A DNA stretch of 64,000 bases from Talaromyces rugulosus (GCF_013368755.1 NC_049565.1:682001-746000), one strand, 5' to 3'; positions 31,024 through 42,569 are shown, counted from the stretch's first letter. Notes: a model not told the origin generated them from the letters alone. Translations and numbers: made by a program.

Positions 31024-33402
31024 ATGAGTCCAACATGCAGCCACAGGGGTGTAGGTGCCCCCTCCACGTTACAATACATTCTCCCTCTTCTCGCCGGCAT
31101 CTTCTATATTATAGGACGGGGGGTTACCTCCTTTGCCATGAACAGTGGATCGTCAATAACAGAGTCTACAGCTCTTCGGAACATTACTGTTGGCTGCATG
31201 ATATGTCTTCTGGGTTCATACGCCATTGAAGCAGCCGTATTGATAGCAGGCAATTTCTCCGAATCTGAAATTTTTTATGCGTGTGGATCCTTTTTGTTAT
31301 GGTTTTTGACGTTTCTTTTTGAATTCAAATATCCAACAAATCCGTTTTGGGCTCCGTCTTGGATATGCTACATGGCTTATGGGGTTGCAGAGGTTTGGTT
31401 CATGATTATTGATCTAAACGCGTGTCAAATCGACGGCTGGACTACAATATGCCGGATAACTATTCAAATCGCCCGACTATGTGTCCTGATCACCCTCCTG
31501 ATCATCATTCTTATTCGAAGATTTTATCCAAGACGACGTCGTAGTGGATCTGATGAGGAGAACGAGCCACTCCTGGCAGGATCCAACCAACCCAGAAGGG
31601 AACAGCCCATGCATTCGATTGATGAGGCTGATGAAGGCCAAACACCTGGCGACCAAATGGGTTTTCGAGAGATGTGGAATGCATTCAAACACATTCTCCC
31701 CTTTCTGTGGCCGAAAGGCAAGGCAAATCTCCAGTTGCGGTTTATTGGAACTTTCCTCCTTGTCTGTTCCCAGCGGGTACTTGGTGTTCTTATAGCACTA
31801 CAAGACGGGTATGTCATCAACAGACTTATGAAAATGGAGATGCCATGGAGTGAATTGTGCATGGTGTTATTTCTCCGAGTCTTGAAGTTTGGTTGTGTGA
31901 TCTTATATGACCTTTTTTGGATGCCGATTACTTATTGGTCAATCGGGAGGCTTCTTATAGAGCCCCACAGCAAGATATTGGATCTGTCCAAGGACTTCCA
32001 TGACGCCAAGGAGTCTAGTAAATTATGGGAAGGTCTCAACCGTGGCCTAGGCATCAACAGTTCTTTCAACCGATTGATTACAGACATAGTCCCTATGCTT
32101 GCCGATCTTGTTCTAGCACCAGGTCTCCTCCTAACAACTTTAGGGCCGTACATGGGGTTACTCATGACATCTATAGCAATATTTTATGTCTGGTTGAATG
32201 GGGAATTCTTGGCTAGGACACTTCAGTTGCAGAGAAAGAGAAACTCCATGCTCGGGAGAGAAAAGACCGTCCTACATGAGACCACTGCAAATTGGAATAC
32301 TGTGTCATTATTCAGCCGAGAGACAGACGAGAAGCTACGTTACAGCGAAGCAGTTCATGACAGTATCGACGCTCGCCGGTCGGTTACATATCTGGGTTTG
32401 GGCCAATACGCTGTACAATCGATAGTCTTGTTGACTGGTTACATTGGCGTCTGCCTTCGCGCTGCATATCAGATCTCTCAAGGCCGTCTACTCCTTGGCC
32501 GTTATCTGACGTGTATTTCTTTTTGGGATAGATTCAGCGGCTCTCTCAAATCGGCTCCGGCTCTGTTTCAGTCCATCGCTTCGAGTTTAGTCGACGCGGA
32601 AAATATGGTCAAGCTTCTTGAGCAACAACCATCTATAGTGAACAGCTCTACGGCGGAGCGGCTTTGCATCGAAGAAGGCGACGTGGAATTTCACAATGTG
32701 GAATTTAAAATAAAAGACCAATATATCTTGAACAAGGTCTCTTTCCGTTGTCCAGGTGGCCGCACGACAGCAATAGTCGGGGCGAGCGGAGGCGGTAAAT
32801 CGACATGCCTGAATATGCTCTTTCGATTTTACGATGTGACCGGGGGATATATTAAGATTGACGGACAAGATATTCGCGACGTGACATTAGATAGTCTTCG
32901 AGGCACAATTGGGTTTGTGCCTCAAGAACCACAATTTTTCAACACAACAATCCGAGAAAATATTCAATATGGGAATGAATACGCCACAGAGGAGGACATC
33001 TATTCAGCTTGCCGGGACGTTGGATTGCATGATAAAATCATGACTTTCCCGAAGAAATATGAAACTGTGATCGGTGAACGTGGTGTTAAACTGTCTGGTG
33101 GTGAGCGACAAAGACTGGCGATCGCGCGACTAATTATTAAGAACCCGCAAATTTTGCTTTTTGACGAGGCTACAAGTGCAGTTGACACTGAAACTGAGGC
33201 TATCATTCAACGGAATATATCTCGACTGTCCGCGGGACGAACTGTCATCGTCGTTGCGCATCGCCTATCAACGGTTGTCAACGCGGACAGCATTATTGTC
33301 ATTAAAAATGGAGTTGTTGTAGAGCAGGGAAGTCATGAGGAGTTATTAGAACAAGGAGGGTATTACAAAAAATTGTGCTCTCAGAAAACTGAGCTACAAT
33401 GA
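31024..33402 (+). CDS. ABC half transporter of the HMT1/ABCB6 type
   Basis: A single exon of 792 residues. An extra N-terminal membrane block of about five helices (ILPLLAGIFYIIGRGVTSF onward, residues 16-165) precedes a charged linker, the six-helix ABC membrane domain (about 225-525) and one nucleotide-binding domain. Walker A GASGGGKST lies at about residue 586, the signature LSGGERQRLAIAR at about 690, Walker B ILLFDEATSA at about 710 and the H-loop AHRLST shortly after. This layout is that of vacuolar HMT1 (phytochelatin/heavy-metal tolerance) and mammalian ABCB6, which work as homodimers. All catalytic motifs are intact. Substrate in this fungus is inference; metal-thiol conjugates are the best guess. 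A 120-bp piece of its ATP-binding domain is duplicated at 44405. Confidence 0.9.
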   Translation: MSPTCSHRGVGAPSTLQYILPLLAGIFYIIGRGVTSFAMNSGSSITESTALRNITVGCMICLLGSYAIEAAVLIAGNFSESEIFYACGSFLLWFLTFLFEFKYPTNPFWAPSWICYMAYGVAEVWFMIIDLNACQIDGWTTICRITIQIARLCVLITLLIIILIRRFYPRRRRSGSDEENEPLLAGSNQPRREQPMHSIDEADEGQTPGDQMGFREMWNAFKHILPFLWPKGKANLQLRFIGTFLLVCSQRVLGVLIALQDGYVINRLMKMEMPWSELCMVLFLRVLKFGCVILYDLFWMPITYWSIGRLLIEPHSKILDLSKDFHDAKESSKLWEGLNRGLGINSSFNRLITDIVPMLADLVLAPGLLLTTLGPYMGLLMTSIAIFYVWLNGEFLARTLQLQRKRNSMLGREKTVLHETTANWNTVSLFSRETDEKLRYSEAVHDSIDARRSVTYLGLGQYAVQSIVLLTGYIGVCLRAAYQISQGRLLLGRYLTCISFWDRFSGSLKSAPALFQSIASSLVDAENMVKLLEQQPSIVNSSTAERLCIEEGDVEFHNVEFKIKDQYILNKVSFRCPGGRTTAIVGASGGGKSTCLNMLFRFYDVTGGYIKIDGQDIRDVTLDSLRGTIGFVPQEPQFFNTTIRENIQYGNEYATEEDIYSACRDVGLHDKIMTFPKKYETVIGERGVKLSGGERQRLAIARLIIKNPQILLFDEATSAVDTETEAIIQRNISRLSAGRTVIVVAHRLSTVVNADSIIVIKNGVVVEQGSHEELLEQGGYYKKLCSQKTELQ

Positions 33403-34257
33403 GTGAGTATAATATCGAAAACCTCGTTTCCACACCCGCTCAATAGCTTCGACCGAGGAGAAACAGGTGACCTTTGCGGTTCTAATAAGGCCCTGAAACT
33501 CAACGATAAACTTTTCAACGTTCACTGAGCGACTGGCTGGGGTTCATACATAAGACATTGAGCCCTGGTCTCTTACCCTACTGTCGTGAAGCTGTGCTTT
33601 GAATGTCGTCCTATTGGTTATTGCTCATCGCTTCCGCCAACTACATGTATACATGAAATTTCCTGTAGCAGGAAAGATGAAAACATTATATAGTGAATCA
33701 ACCCAATAGCGGTCAATTCCTTTCATACTATTGATGATGTGAGTCTTAAAGAGATGAAGGCAAGTGAACACTGGATTTTGCAATCTACAGATAAACGGGG
33801 ACGAATCACGGCATTGTAAAATGTTCGCCACGTGTGGAGTATGTTTGTACTAAAAATAGCGATTGACCCGTCCGTCGGTGTTCTAGATCCACCAGTGAGG
33901 CTGATTATTGTAATTCGTCCAGCCAGAACCTCACGAGGAACGATTTCACCAATCTAGGCCCTCGCCAATCCTAGACACCTAGATTTCAAGCCAGAGGTGG
34001 ACTCGGAGATCAAATTTGGACTCCTATAGACGGTATTCACAGGTTTCTTTCAGCTAAGATTCCTGCCGCCAATGTTGGAACCTCAGGGCCAATTTTGGTT
34101 GAAGATCCAAATTACAACCCACCAATCAAGGGAGAAATACAAATTCTTCCAAAAGCAGACATGAGTTCGTCGAAGAATAGAAACGAGCGATATATATCAA
34201 ACATACAGCTACTTGCCTCAGAATAAACGTCATTATCCGACGTTGAACGCTGTTACA
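33403..34257. other. Intergenic, no gene recognised
   Basis: Short frames only. Segments near 33790-33990 (GGGGACGAAT.AC, GGCCCTCGCC, GATTTCAAG) recur in compressed form right after the ABC fragment at 44538-44640, so this 3' flank was part of the same duplication. Confidence 0.45.
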
Positions 34258-34577
34258 ATGACTAGTCGATCTACGAAAGAGCAAAGATTAAGGAAAAAGC
34301 ATGTTCGCCAACGAAATGGCCGAAGGCTCAGTTTGATGCATAAAGCCTACTTGTACAGTACGTTATGCAACGCGGACGTATTTGTCGGTATAAGGCTGAA
34401 AGAAAATGGTCATGTCTTTACATTTGAATCTGAGGGCGCCGGGTTTTGGTCATCAATGGCAAAACACTTGGTGAGTCATCAATATATGTGTAATAATGTC
34501 GCTAACTCCTGTAGGAAACATATTTTCCTCTCCCTGCTCGCATGAATGGGGCAAGTTTCGAAAAGCTAGCCCATTGA
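34258..34577 (+). CDS. Small MADS-box-like (SRF-type) protein
   Basis: Exons 34258-34470 and 34515-34577, with a 44-nt intron (GTGAGT, GCTAACTCCTGTAG), give 91 residues. The body matches the outline of an SRF-type MADS domain: basic N-arm (STKEQRLRKKHVRQRNGRRL), helix MHKAYLYSTLCNADVFVGI, then a beta strand pair ending VFTFESEG. The protein stops shortly after the domain, so it has dimerisation but little else. Small MADS-like proteins of this kind occur in several Eurotiales. A regulatory role is inference. Confidence 0.6.
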
Positions 34578-35087
34578 AGACAAGCTATTTGATATGAGCG
34601 GTTCGGCAATGAGACAGGGGTCAAGATTGTCTTTATTAATACCATATTTCCGAAAATTAATCAAGGTATCTGACGTTCCTGGTCTTTGTGATGATAACGT
34701 ACGGTAATAGTGTAAGCGTCCAGTAAGGGATTACCATATGCTGCCATTTCCATTGAACGTTTGACCGTTGGGGTAGTGATTTCACCATGGTCACCATACT
34801 AGATAGAAAAAGCTGCTTTGGTAACTAGATCGTTTAGACCAATAATAAAAATGTGGCAGTCACGCGTTGGCTACGGCGACAGAAGAAACTAATGGAGCTT
34901 GACGAAGTATATATACGGCGGTATAGGAAAAGCTTGAAGTTTGTCAGCTGCATCAACACAAATAACAGTATCTAATTGTGTGGAAGACATGTACGCTTCT
35001 GGATGGATGTTGCATTGTTAACTATCTAAACTATCTAAAGCAAAGATAACAGAGCTGGGCCCGCCCAGTCCTATCGAATGAAGATTC
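34578..35087. other. Intergenic, no gene recognised
   Basis: No convincing frames or repeats. Confidence 0.5.
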
Positions 35088-36220
35088 TCACAGTTCCTCT
35101 TCCACTGGGGATATCGGCGAGATTTGCCGTCTGGTTAAATTAGCTACTAACTCATGAAGACTGCTAATTGTTTTTGTTAATTCATCCAGCGTCTTCTGGA
35201 AACCATCCTGCATCGTTTTCACCTTGTCATCCACCTCCTTCAAGATCTCACCTCGCAAATTGCTTGGAAGGCTCTTAATCTCAGTTGGTGTTGAGATTTG
35301 CTTCTGGTTGCTGGAGTAATTTCCATCTTGGCCCAAGCTCAAGCGATAAGACGGAGCTTCCCCGAGGTCTGCATTGATCGAAACGAAGTCCGGCCTTTTT
35401 GTTGCCACAGAAATTACCATAGGCTGACTGAGAGAAAACGTCCCACCATTTTTTACCGTCGTAATCGAAAGCCACGATACAAATCTCTTGAGGCATGGTC
35501 CTTCCCGTTTGGGTACGAGCTTCTTTGCGATAGACCCAGAGAAACGCTGTATGGTATTTGTTGAAAAAGTCCTTGGTATACTTGATGCCCATCTTCTTCT
35601 CACCATAGTCTTTGGGTTCTTGAAAAGTGAGAAGCTGGTATTTAGGCTTTTCCCCTTCTTCTTTCCACTTCTGCTTTGTCTTCTCATCTTTGGGTTTGAA
35701 GAAGGCTCTGTATCTCATTATTTCCCGGCCAAATGCGGAAAAACCGGGTGTGAACTTGACGTCTCGTAGAACTGAGTCCCCACTTTTTGGCGAAGTGCCC
35801 CTGTTCTTCCGTCTTGATCGGCCGTTCAGGTATGCCCTCAAAAAATAACTCCGGGTAGCTGTTATCAGTGCAGAACCTGCGCAAGCGAACGCTGATGTCT
35901 TCCAAGTGGTCCCGTGCCACCTGATTGCCAGGGTTCTGGTGAAGCGTCTCTATATATCCCAACCCTCCACTGGCAATCTCAAATAGTTTGTCAACTTGGA
36001 CTTCGAGCCGAGATGCTACTTCCTCCGAGAGTTTCAAAGTTTCTAGGGCACGTTTCCTGATTTCAACGTTCGTGCGTGTTTTCACATCTCGGATGGAGTT
36101 TTCGCGAACATTCGAGTCGCCGTTAATTCCCCGCTGCAATGTCTTGACCCCACTTCTATATTTCTTGCTGATGAACTCATCCACATACTGGGTGGAACTT
36201 GTATCTGAAGTTCCAGACAT
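35088..36220 (-). pseudogene. Coiled-coil protein gene with two frameshifts
   Basis: From ATG 36220 (MSGTSDTSSTQYVDEFISKK) the frame is open to about 35800. Convincing coding sequence then continues in a second frame (GDSVLRDVKFTPGFSAFGRE through CIVAFDYDGKKWWDVFSQSA) and from about 35410 in a third (FVSINADLGEAPSYRLSLGQ), ending at 35088. The joins lie within stretches too short for introns. The combined protein would be about 370 residues, with N-terminal helices, a middle domain rich in aromatic residues, and a C-terminal coiled coil (KTMQDGFQKTLDELTKTISS). Either this is a young pseudogene or two single-base errors are present in the assembly. Family not recognised. Confidence 0.6.
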
Positions 36221-36474
36221 TCTTCTTTGAATAAGTTTTAATGAAGCAAGAAATTTAGAGGTGGTCTGTAAGTCCACATAGACAGGGCGGTCCAAGGCTT
36301 ATATACGTCGCTTGAGTCCACATCTGGAACTAGAAACGTCAAATCTGGCTGGAGCCAAAAGTGACTACACGGATATATATAATTCCATGAGGGATACATT
36401 CAGCATGTCGCAAGGGTGGTTTATATGTTGATGGCCTTTTGTTCCTACGTGATCTTCTCATCTAGACAAGATGG

Positions 36475-36870
36475 ATGCCAGGCCTCAGGCTCGGAAGACG
36501 CACGATTCCTTTGGATCGAAACGACCCAGATTTGGTTGAAATAATCATTGAGAATCTCTCCCCCCCAGCAGCTGAACTGGAAATTATCGTTGTGGAGGAA
36601 TTTTTTTCTACAAAATCAAATAAGACGACACCACATCCCTCAATCACACCTACTCGCACCCCTCAAGCACCCAGGGTAGAAGTAACTCCAGCTGCGAATC
36701 CTTGGGTATCAAGCAGACCCGCATATCCCAGAGCTACCGGATCAGGGCCTGCTTCTCCTTCTAGTGGTCTTTCAACCAATGGCCCGGTATTTACGGGCCA
36801 TGCTACTTCATTGAACATGATGCATGATGGTCTTGCTTTATTTTTTGTTATTTGCTTTATGATTTTGTGA
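36475..36870 (+). CDS. Hypothetical proline-rich protein with hydrophobic C terminus
   Basis: ATG at 36475 opens 131 codons. The middle is Pro/Thr/Ser-rich (TPHPSITPTRTPQAPR) and the end is hydrophobic (GLALFFVICFMIL), which could be a tail anchor. There is no signal peptide, which argues against GPI anchoring. Another ATG four bases upstream is out of frame. Low confidence that it is a real gene. Confidence 0.3.
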   Translation: MPGLRLGRRTIPLDRNDPDLVEIIIENLSPPAAELEIIVVEEFFSTKSNKTTPHPSITPTRTPQAPRVEVTPAANPWVSSRPAYPRATGSGPASPSSGLSTNGPVFTGHATSLNMMHDGLALFFVICFMIL

Positions 36871-36915
36871 ATTTAGAAGTGGTATTTGCTTGAAGGTCGC
36901 TGGCGACCAGCCACA

Positions 36916-37793
36916 TCAGATGTCAGTTCTAGTATAGTACTCAATACAATCTTCTATCGACGGTGCAATTTCCCGACCAAAGCGAGACCATGGACATATA
37001 TCTCCGTAGCACTTCATCCTCTCAATTGCCAACTGATTAGCAGATATTTCCTGTAATTCCACATTGAAAAAGAAGGGACATCCTCCATACATACCCCAAT
37101 CCCACCCTTCCTTCACATCCCAATCTATGGTGAAAATTGTCTTCTCTAAGCCCGTTAACTTGAGCAGAGAAGAGTCTTGCCAAGGAAATAGAAATACAGG
37201 TCTTCTCATCACGATCGTCATTCGCTGGGCGTGTTTTGTGCCCTTTGTTTCGGCAACCAGGAGGGCGGAAAGCCCATTTGTATCACGCACTGTTCGGTCC
37301 GCACCTGCTTGTAGCAGAACCTCCAGGACCAATGGTGCCCTTCCCTTGGCAGCCCAAAAAAGGGCCATCCATCCGAGTTTATCCCGAACATTGACATCCG
37401 CTCCGTGTTGCAAGAGGATATCAACGACGCGCGGTGCATCCCACTCCGCGGCCCACATTAATGGTGTTCTACCGGATCTATCACGACAGTCTACCTGTGC
37501 GCCCAGTGCAGCAAGAGCCCAACCAGTTCAAATTGTCGAAACTCGGCGGCATAGATAACGGAGTTCTTAAATGACGGTCCGCTAAATTGGGATTTGCTTC
37601 TTGCTCGAGAAGTCTGAACGCGGGGACCTTTCGTCGATAGTGTGAGTAGGGAGGCGTCATCCTTTTTGCGTTCTCCTTCTGTAAGAGACGCTTTTGGCCG
37701 ATGATTGTATGGATTCATTTTTGTTGTCATTGAATGTTTGCTGAAAGTTGGCCCATTTGCATAAACTTTCAGCGTTATGTAGGGAGGGTCCAT
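36916..37793 (-). pseudogene. Ankyrin-repeat protein gene with one frameshift
   Basis: ATG at 37793 starts a basic N-terminal part. Around 37500 the frame must shift by one base to continue as GAQVDCRDRSGRTPLMWAAE, then two further ankyrin repeats (LLQHGADVNVRDKLGWMALF, then LLQAGADRTVRDTNGLSAL). The C-terminal part is not ankyrin (FPWQDSSLLKLTGLEKTIF). The repeats keep the TPLMWAA and LLxxGAD signatures. The break lies inside the first repeat, where an intron is implausible. As with the neighbouring gene, a sequencing error would make this an intact protein of about 290 residues. Confidence 0.65.
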
Positions 37794-38499
37794 TTCTGGA
37801 CCTGGGTTATCTACAGGCTAGCTGAAGCATGCTGACCAACGGATTGCAGTTCGACTAGTTCAGGTTCAAAAATAGATCTAAAGAGCCATCCCTCTGGAAA
37901 GATTTTCAAACTACACTTCTGGTTTCTACCCATTTCACGTCACGAATCCAAGGACCAGTGTTATCCCGGATCTAGCTATATATTTACTAACATTTCTTGG
38001 CACCGTTTCGGAGGAAAGCGAAGAGAGTTTTAGTTGTTACAGTACTCTGAACATGCAAAGTACTGTATCAACAGGGGAAAGAGTGCTCAGAGACAATATA
38101 GTGATGTGGTACAGTACATCCACTTGAGTGCTTTATATGTTAAGATCTATTCCGGCTAGTGGACGGGTACTAATCTGGCCCCCTCGGGTGATTGTACCTA
38201 CGGCGACCGAATAAATTGGTACTCGCGTTGAGAATTAGGGTTTCTATTGCGGCACTTCAAACAATATGAAAGGCCACCAAAACAACCCCTAAGGGACTAT
38301 TATTGGCGCAACTAGTACACAACGCTCACAAGGGATAATAAATGAGTCCACTAGTGGTACGTTTATGGAACCTGCGACTACCGACACTGGTTTTCATGTA
38401 GGTCGCCATGAGCCTCCGTTCGGCAATATATATGTGAGTCTTAGAGGCTTCATTTTATAAAATCAATCGAAGAAAAATCAAGAAAGGCTGCTAAACAAG
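37794..38499. other. Promoter region of the second ferritin-like gene, partly duplicated at 55765
   Basis: The stretch 38160-38330 (CCCCTCGGGTGA, GGGTTTC.ATTGCGGC, GGGACTATTATTGG) matches 55765-55885 upstream of the broken third copy, so the duplicated unit included the promoter. Confidence 0.6.
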
Positions 38500-39743
38500 A
38501 TGGCTATCATACCGAGTGTAGCGATATTTCTTGCGCTTCTAGAATCTGTAAATGCTTTTCCAGGCTGTTCCTTAGAAACTAGCGTATCTGTCGCGCCTGT
38601 AGCAACGACTGGTACCACACCACATCCCACATTACCGCGCACGACAACTCCAAGTCCATCTCTTCAAAATTCGGCGACATCGGTCGCTGTCTTCCAGTCG
38701 GCCATTGCGTCTCCTTCCGTTGGTGGCCAACCCGACGGATTTCCAAATCCTAGTGTTCCGCAACTGCAAAGCATCGAGGACCAAGCACACGGTCTGTTGA
38801 TTGAGATGGAACCGCCTCACGCTATTAGCCAGGATAGTTTGACCAGTCTTCAATTGATGGCATCAAGCGAGCTCCTCAAGGTTACTTTCTTCTCTGATCT
38901 GCTCACCAATACGACGAATCGAATCGAAGGCTATGAAATAGCGGAGAGTCACCGCCAGAGCAGGCTCATCGACGCGCTCATCACCATCCGGAGTGTAAGT
39001 GAAAGTGACCGCTATATAGCTAAGCTGACATAAGGCAGCAAGAGGAGCTGCACGGACTGTATGCCAACCGACTCCTTCAATATTCGGGCAAAAACGCGGT
39101 TTCTCCATGCAGCTATTCGTTCCCCGTCTCGGCACTGGCGGATGCGATAACCCTAGGAAGCATGCTCACCAGCATCAACATGGCTACCCTACAGGACGTT
39201 GCCCAGCGTTTTGCAAAGAATGGAGACATATGGCTAATTCCCATTGTGATGTCCATTCTGGGGCAAGAAGCAGAGCAAGAAGGGTTTTATCGCCTCGTTG
39301 AAGGTAAACTACCCAGCGAGCTTCCCTTCTTGACTGGTGGCCAGCGGGATCTAGCCTTCAGTGCAATTCAACAGTACATCGTTCCTGGTTCTTGCCCCGG
39401 TCAAGAAACCATATCCCTTCGAAAATTTGAGGCGCTGGAACTTCTCAGCCAGCCAGTAGCCGAGACTTCCATCATTCAATTGAGGTTTACCAGTACCGCC
39501 AGCACTCCAAAGAATCTCACGGCGACCTTTATAAATCAGCAGAACCGACCAGTCACTGAGCCGATCACGATCCGCCAGGTCAACAATATGGAGGCGACTG
39601 CCGAGGTCGTCTTTCCGTATGGGACGAATGAAATGAATGGATTAACCATTCTCACCTTGACCCGCACCATGGGGCCTTTTGAAAACATCGACGCGGTGGT
39701 GGATGCGACGGTCTTTGGACCTGCTTTTATCGTTGTTGAATAA
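38500..39743 (+). CDS. Secreted ferritin-like domain protein (LsdA/Rds1 family), copy 2
   Basis: Exons 38500-38994 and 39039-39743 with a 44-nt intron give 399 residues. A signal peptide (MAIIPSVAIFLALLESVNAF) is followed by a Thr/Pro/Ser-rich linker of about 60 residues absent from copy 1. The ferritin-like part has SSELLKVTFFSDLL in helix 1, QEELHGLYANRLLQ directly after the splice, and GQEAEQEGFYRLVE in helix 4. The C-terminal beta domain ends ATVFGPAFIVVE, almost as in copy 1. The intron falls at the same codon in both copies, showing common descent. Whether iron is bound is not known. Its downstream neighbour is the second four-exon kinase-like gene, 360 bp away. Confidence 0.85.
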
Positions 39744-40100
39744 CGCTGGAGATAGCAGTACCAATTCAGCACAGTTCTAAACGCAAGACTATTGTGCTAT
39801 ATAGGCTATGTAGAATTAAACGGGCCCGTAGAACAAAGAATAATCTCATACCAATGTCGGTTTTTCTCGTGTCACGGTGTTATGTTTTTAGTTTAGGGCT
39901 GTACGTTCTGGGCCTTACATAATTCGTGGCCAGGCCCGAGGTGATCAAATCCATGGCATCCGTGGTGGAGACCAAAAAAAGCCTCTGGGGGTTCAAAATT
40001 GGTCTCTGTCCCGAGTTTTGTACGCTCTCCCTGGAAGCCTAAAAAGGCATATACTCCCCTCGTGCTTTGAAGTTATTTCACTTTTTACCATCCTGCTAAG
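39744..40100. other. Intergenic, promoter of the kinase-like gene
   Basis: No gene seen. Confidence 0.5.
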
Positions 40101-41001
40101 ATGGCCGAGCTAATCCCATGGCAGGAGAAATCTCCCTGGGACAACTACCACCGAATCCTCTCTTGCCTCGACCCGTCATTGATCCTAGCTATTGATAAGT
40201 CGCCAAGGCCTAATGTGTTTGCAGTCCGTAAACTTTCGCTCGATGCAAGAATCAGCGTCTCAAATATCTCCAGATTACAACACCAGCATATCGCTACGGT
40301 GCACGAAGTATTTGTCTCATATGATGCATTGTATATCGTTACCGATTATGTTCCTATTTCCTTATCGATGATATTGGATTGTACTCCCGGGCCAATTCCC
40401 GGTCAGATCGCGGCTGTGTTTTATCAGGTGGGTTGGTGGGTCTCTCCATGAATTAACTTCGGGGCTGATCGTCTAGGTCGTTGGTGGAATGGACTACCTT
40501 GCTTCATGTGACTTAGCTTGCGTGTGTCTTCATGAATCAGACATTTTGGTGGCCAATTCAGGGCTGGTGACAATTGGTATTATATCTGCCTCATCCGTAT
40601 ACTACGCTAACGTGCTCAGCCTCTTTTGACAATTGCTACTCTCATCTGCGACCTGGTGATGTATCTGCATTGGGGCGCATCATGGCGAAGGTCATCCAAA
40701 AGCGCCGAAAAGACGACGGCACCTGTCTCGAAGATTGGACCGACGTGTTTGAGGACCTGAACGAATGGCCGGTGACCTTCACCGATTTCCTCTTTCAGAC
40801 TGTCTTGGGTGTGTCGTGGAAAGGCCTGTCTTGTGTAAGTGGAGATGATGTCAGGCTGATATACTGCTAATTCCTTCAAAGCACCCGTTCCTCACGTCAG
40901 CACCGGGCAAAGAGGTTCTCATCCCACTGATCAAAATCGCACAAGCATCCGGCAAATGCGTGCTGGGGGGCCAATGGGCATCGACCCAGTGGGGTCCGTA
41001 A
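40101..41001 (+). CDS. Four-exon kinase-like (probable pseudokinase) protein, copy 2
   Basis: Exons 40101-40427, 40477-40576, 40620-40834 and 40882-41001 join cleanly (introns of 49, 43 and 47 nt) into 253 residues. Visible kinase relics: FAVRKLS keeps the VAIK-type lysine; HQHIATVHEVFVSYDALYIV and YVPISLSMILD form the N-lobe and hinge; exon 2 holds a degenerate catalytic loop (CLHESDILVANSGLVTIA) with no HRD or DFG; DVSALGRIMAKVI is the helix-F-like segment; HPFLTSAP is the usual C-terminal kinase signature. So the fold is probably kept while catalysis is probably lost. Exon plan and sequence match the genes at 4776 and 59812. Confidence 0.75.
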
Positions 41002-41699
41002 TTATATGTGTGAATATCTGGTCATGCGTCTCAGTTAATGCAGTGGTAAGTACGCGCCATTACTGGCTCTTATGTATGCTGCAGTAGATATAGACTACGG
41101 GGTGGATGGTGCTGAAGCAGTTTTCAGTAAAGGGACTCATAAATGGTTAGCTGACCATCAGTGGTTCGAGAGTGGCGCCACTTCCCCAGTTGACCGTGAA
41201 ATTTTGGATTGTGAAATGGATGGATGCATTTCTAAATGGTTCTGTAAATTTGGTTACAAATCTCACAGGAAAACAGGTTCATCAATGTTTGACATGGATG
41301 AAGGCTGGGGATGTTCATATTTCAAATAGCAATTTCAAGTGACATCCTAATATAAAGTCAAGCTATGGAATTCACATTTGATCGATTAAACAACACCTGT
41401 TTCCTTCCGGTAGTGGGCTAGCGGCTATGCCGTGCATGGCTGCCCGCCTGCTTAGGGGCACATCATTATTGTGTTGATTTAGTGTTAATACCGCTTGGGT
41501 ATCCTGCTGTTGGCAAGATGAAAGCACGTCTTAGAGTAAGCCACACGAATATTAAACAAGAATATCAAAACAATCATAAACAGTAGGCAAAACGGAAAAG
41601 CACGGATGGAGGATCATTATACAAACCCGCAACATAGATGGGGATCAAGATACTAGCTCCAGGCAAAAAAACAAAGCCAGTTTTTAAATTAAGCAGTCA
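41002..41699. other. Intergenic, no firm gene
   Basis: A plus-strand frame of 85 codons (41072-41329) exists but has no recognisable feature. Nothing else seen. Confidence 0.4.
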
Positions 41700-41946
41700 A
41701 AAGTGTCTTGACGTCTCTGTAGGTCAGAAAGGCGACCAGTATTCTCCCGCTGAGAAGATGCGCTCCCACTGAAGTTGAAGGGGATGAATTTGAAGTGGGC
41801 AGAGATCGCCAAAATTTTTCCTGGCCGGTCGAAAGGTTCACTTCGGACTCTGCACAAAACTGAAACGTAAAGATATCCTGGATGATGATAGAGAGCCGGG
41901 GCAACAGGAGTGGAAGCGACGACGCAAACAGTCTATGAGGCATCCA
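41700..41946 (+). pseudogene. Broken copy of the SANT domain region of the 13051 gene
   Basis: Nucleotides such as GTAGGTCAGAAAGGCGA.CAG, GGCCGGTCGAAAGGTTCACT and GCACAAAACTGAAACGTAAA are shared with 14297-14530. Several indels and the loss of the CGTTAC stretch break the frame. Only the DNA-binding part and following basic region were copied. Confidence 0.7.
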
Positions 41947-42569
41947 ACAGGAGACATAGCAAGAAGTATAGATCAAAAAACGAGACTGCGGAAGTTCGGC
42001 TTGGAGCTAGTAATTGCCATCTTGGATATATAAACTTTTATCACACTTTTCACAAGTACCTTCGCTGGGGGCATGGTGATAGGAGGAACGAAATAAATTA
42101 AAGATAATTGGATTATTAGAAGATAGAAGATAGAGCTCTATAAGATTATTAGTAGATAGGTAGAGTAGTTAATTTACAAGGTTATTAGATCTTTCCATAT
42201 TCTAAATGAGCCTGGATGATCGAAAATGTGTCGGCTGGCTCTTAGACGGCCTTGTTTGCCACAACCAGAGTAGATTATACTCCCCACCAATTCGCGAGTC
42301 GTGGCTGATATGCTCTTTAGCATCGTTGCTGCCTCTGAGGACGATATAGGCAGCTGCTCTTTGTCAAGTGCTTCTATTTTTCCAACGCTGATAATGATAA
42401 AGCCTTGTCTGTTAGGTCTATGTCCATTAGCGGCAGTGAAAATGAAGTCGAATATGACGGATTTGTGTACGTATCTGCCTCTACACTGTTAGGATACCAC
42501 TAAATATCATATAGGGATGCAGAGTATTCTATTGGTGCTATTTGTGGTAGAACGTACTCTCATGTGAGC
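41947..42569. other. Intergenic, no gene recognised
   Basis: AT-rich with GATTATTAG/AGATAG tracts near 42100-42170. No coding signal. Confidence 0.45.

Noticed and set aside
41072..41329. 85-codon plus-strand frame after the second kinase-like gene
   Set aside because: The kinase-like protein is already complete at 41001 and this frame has no ATG-proximal promoter or family signature.
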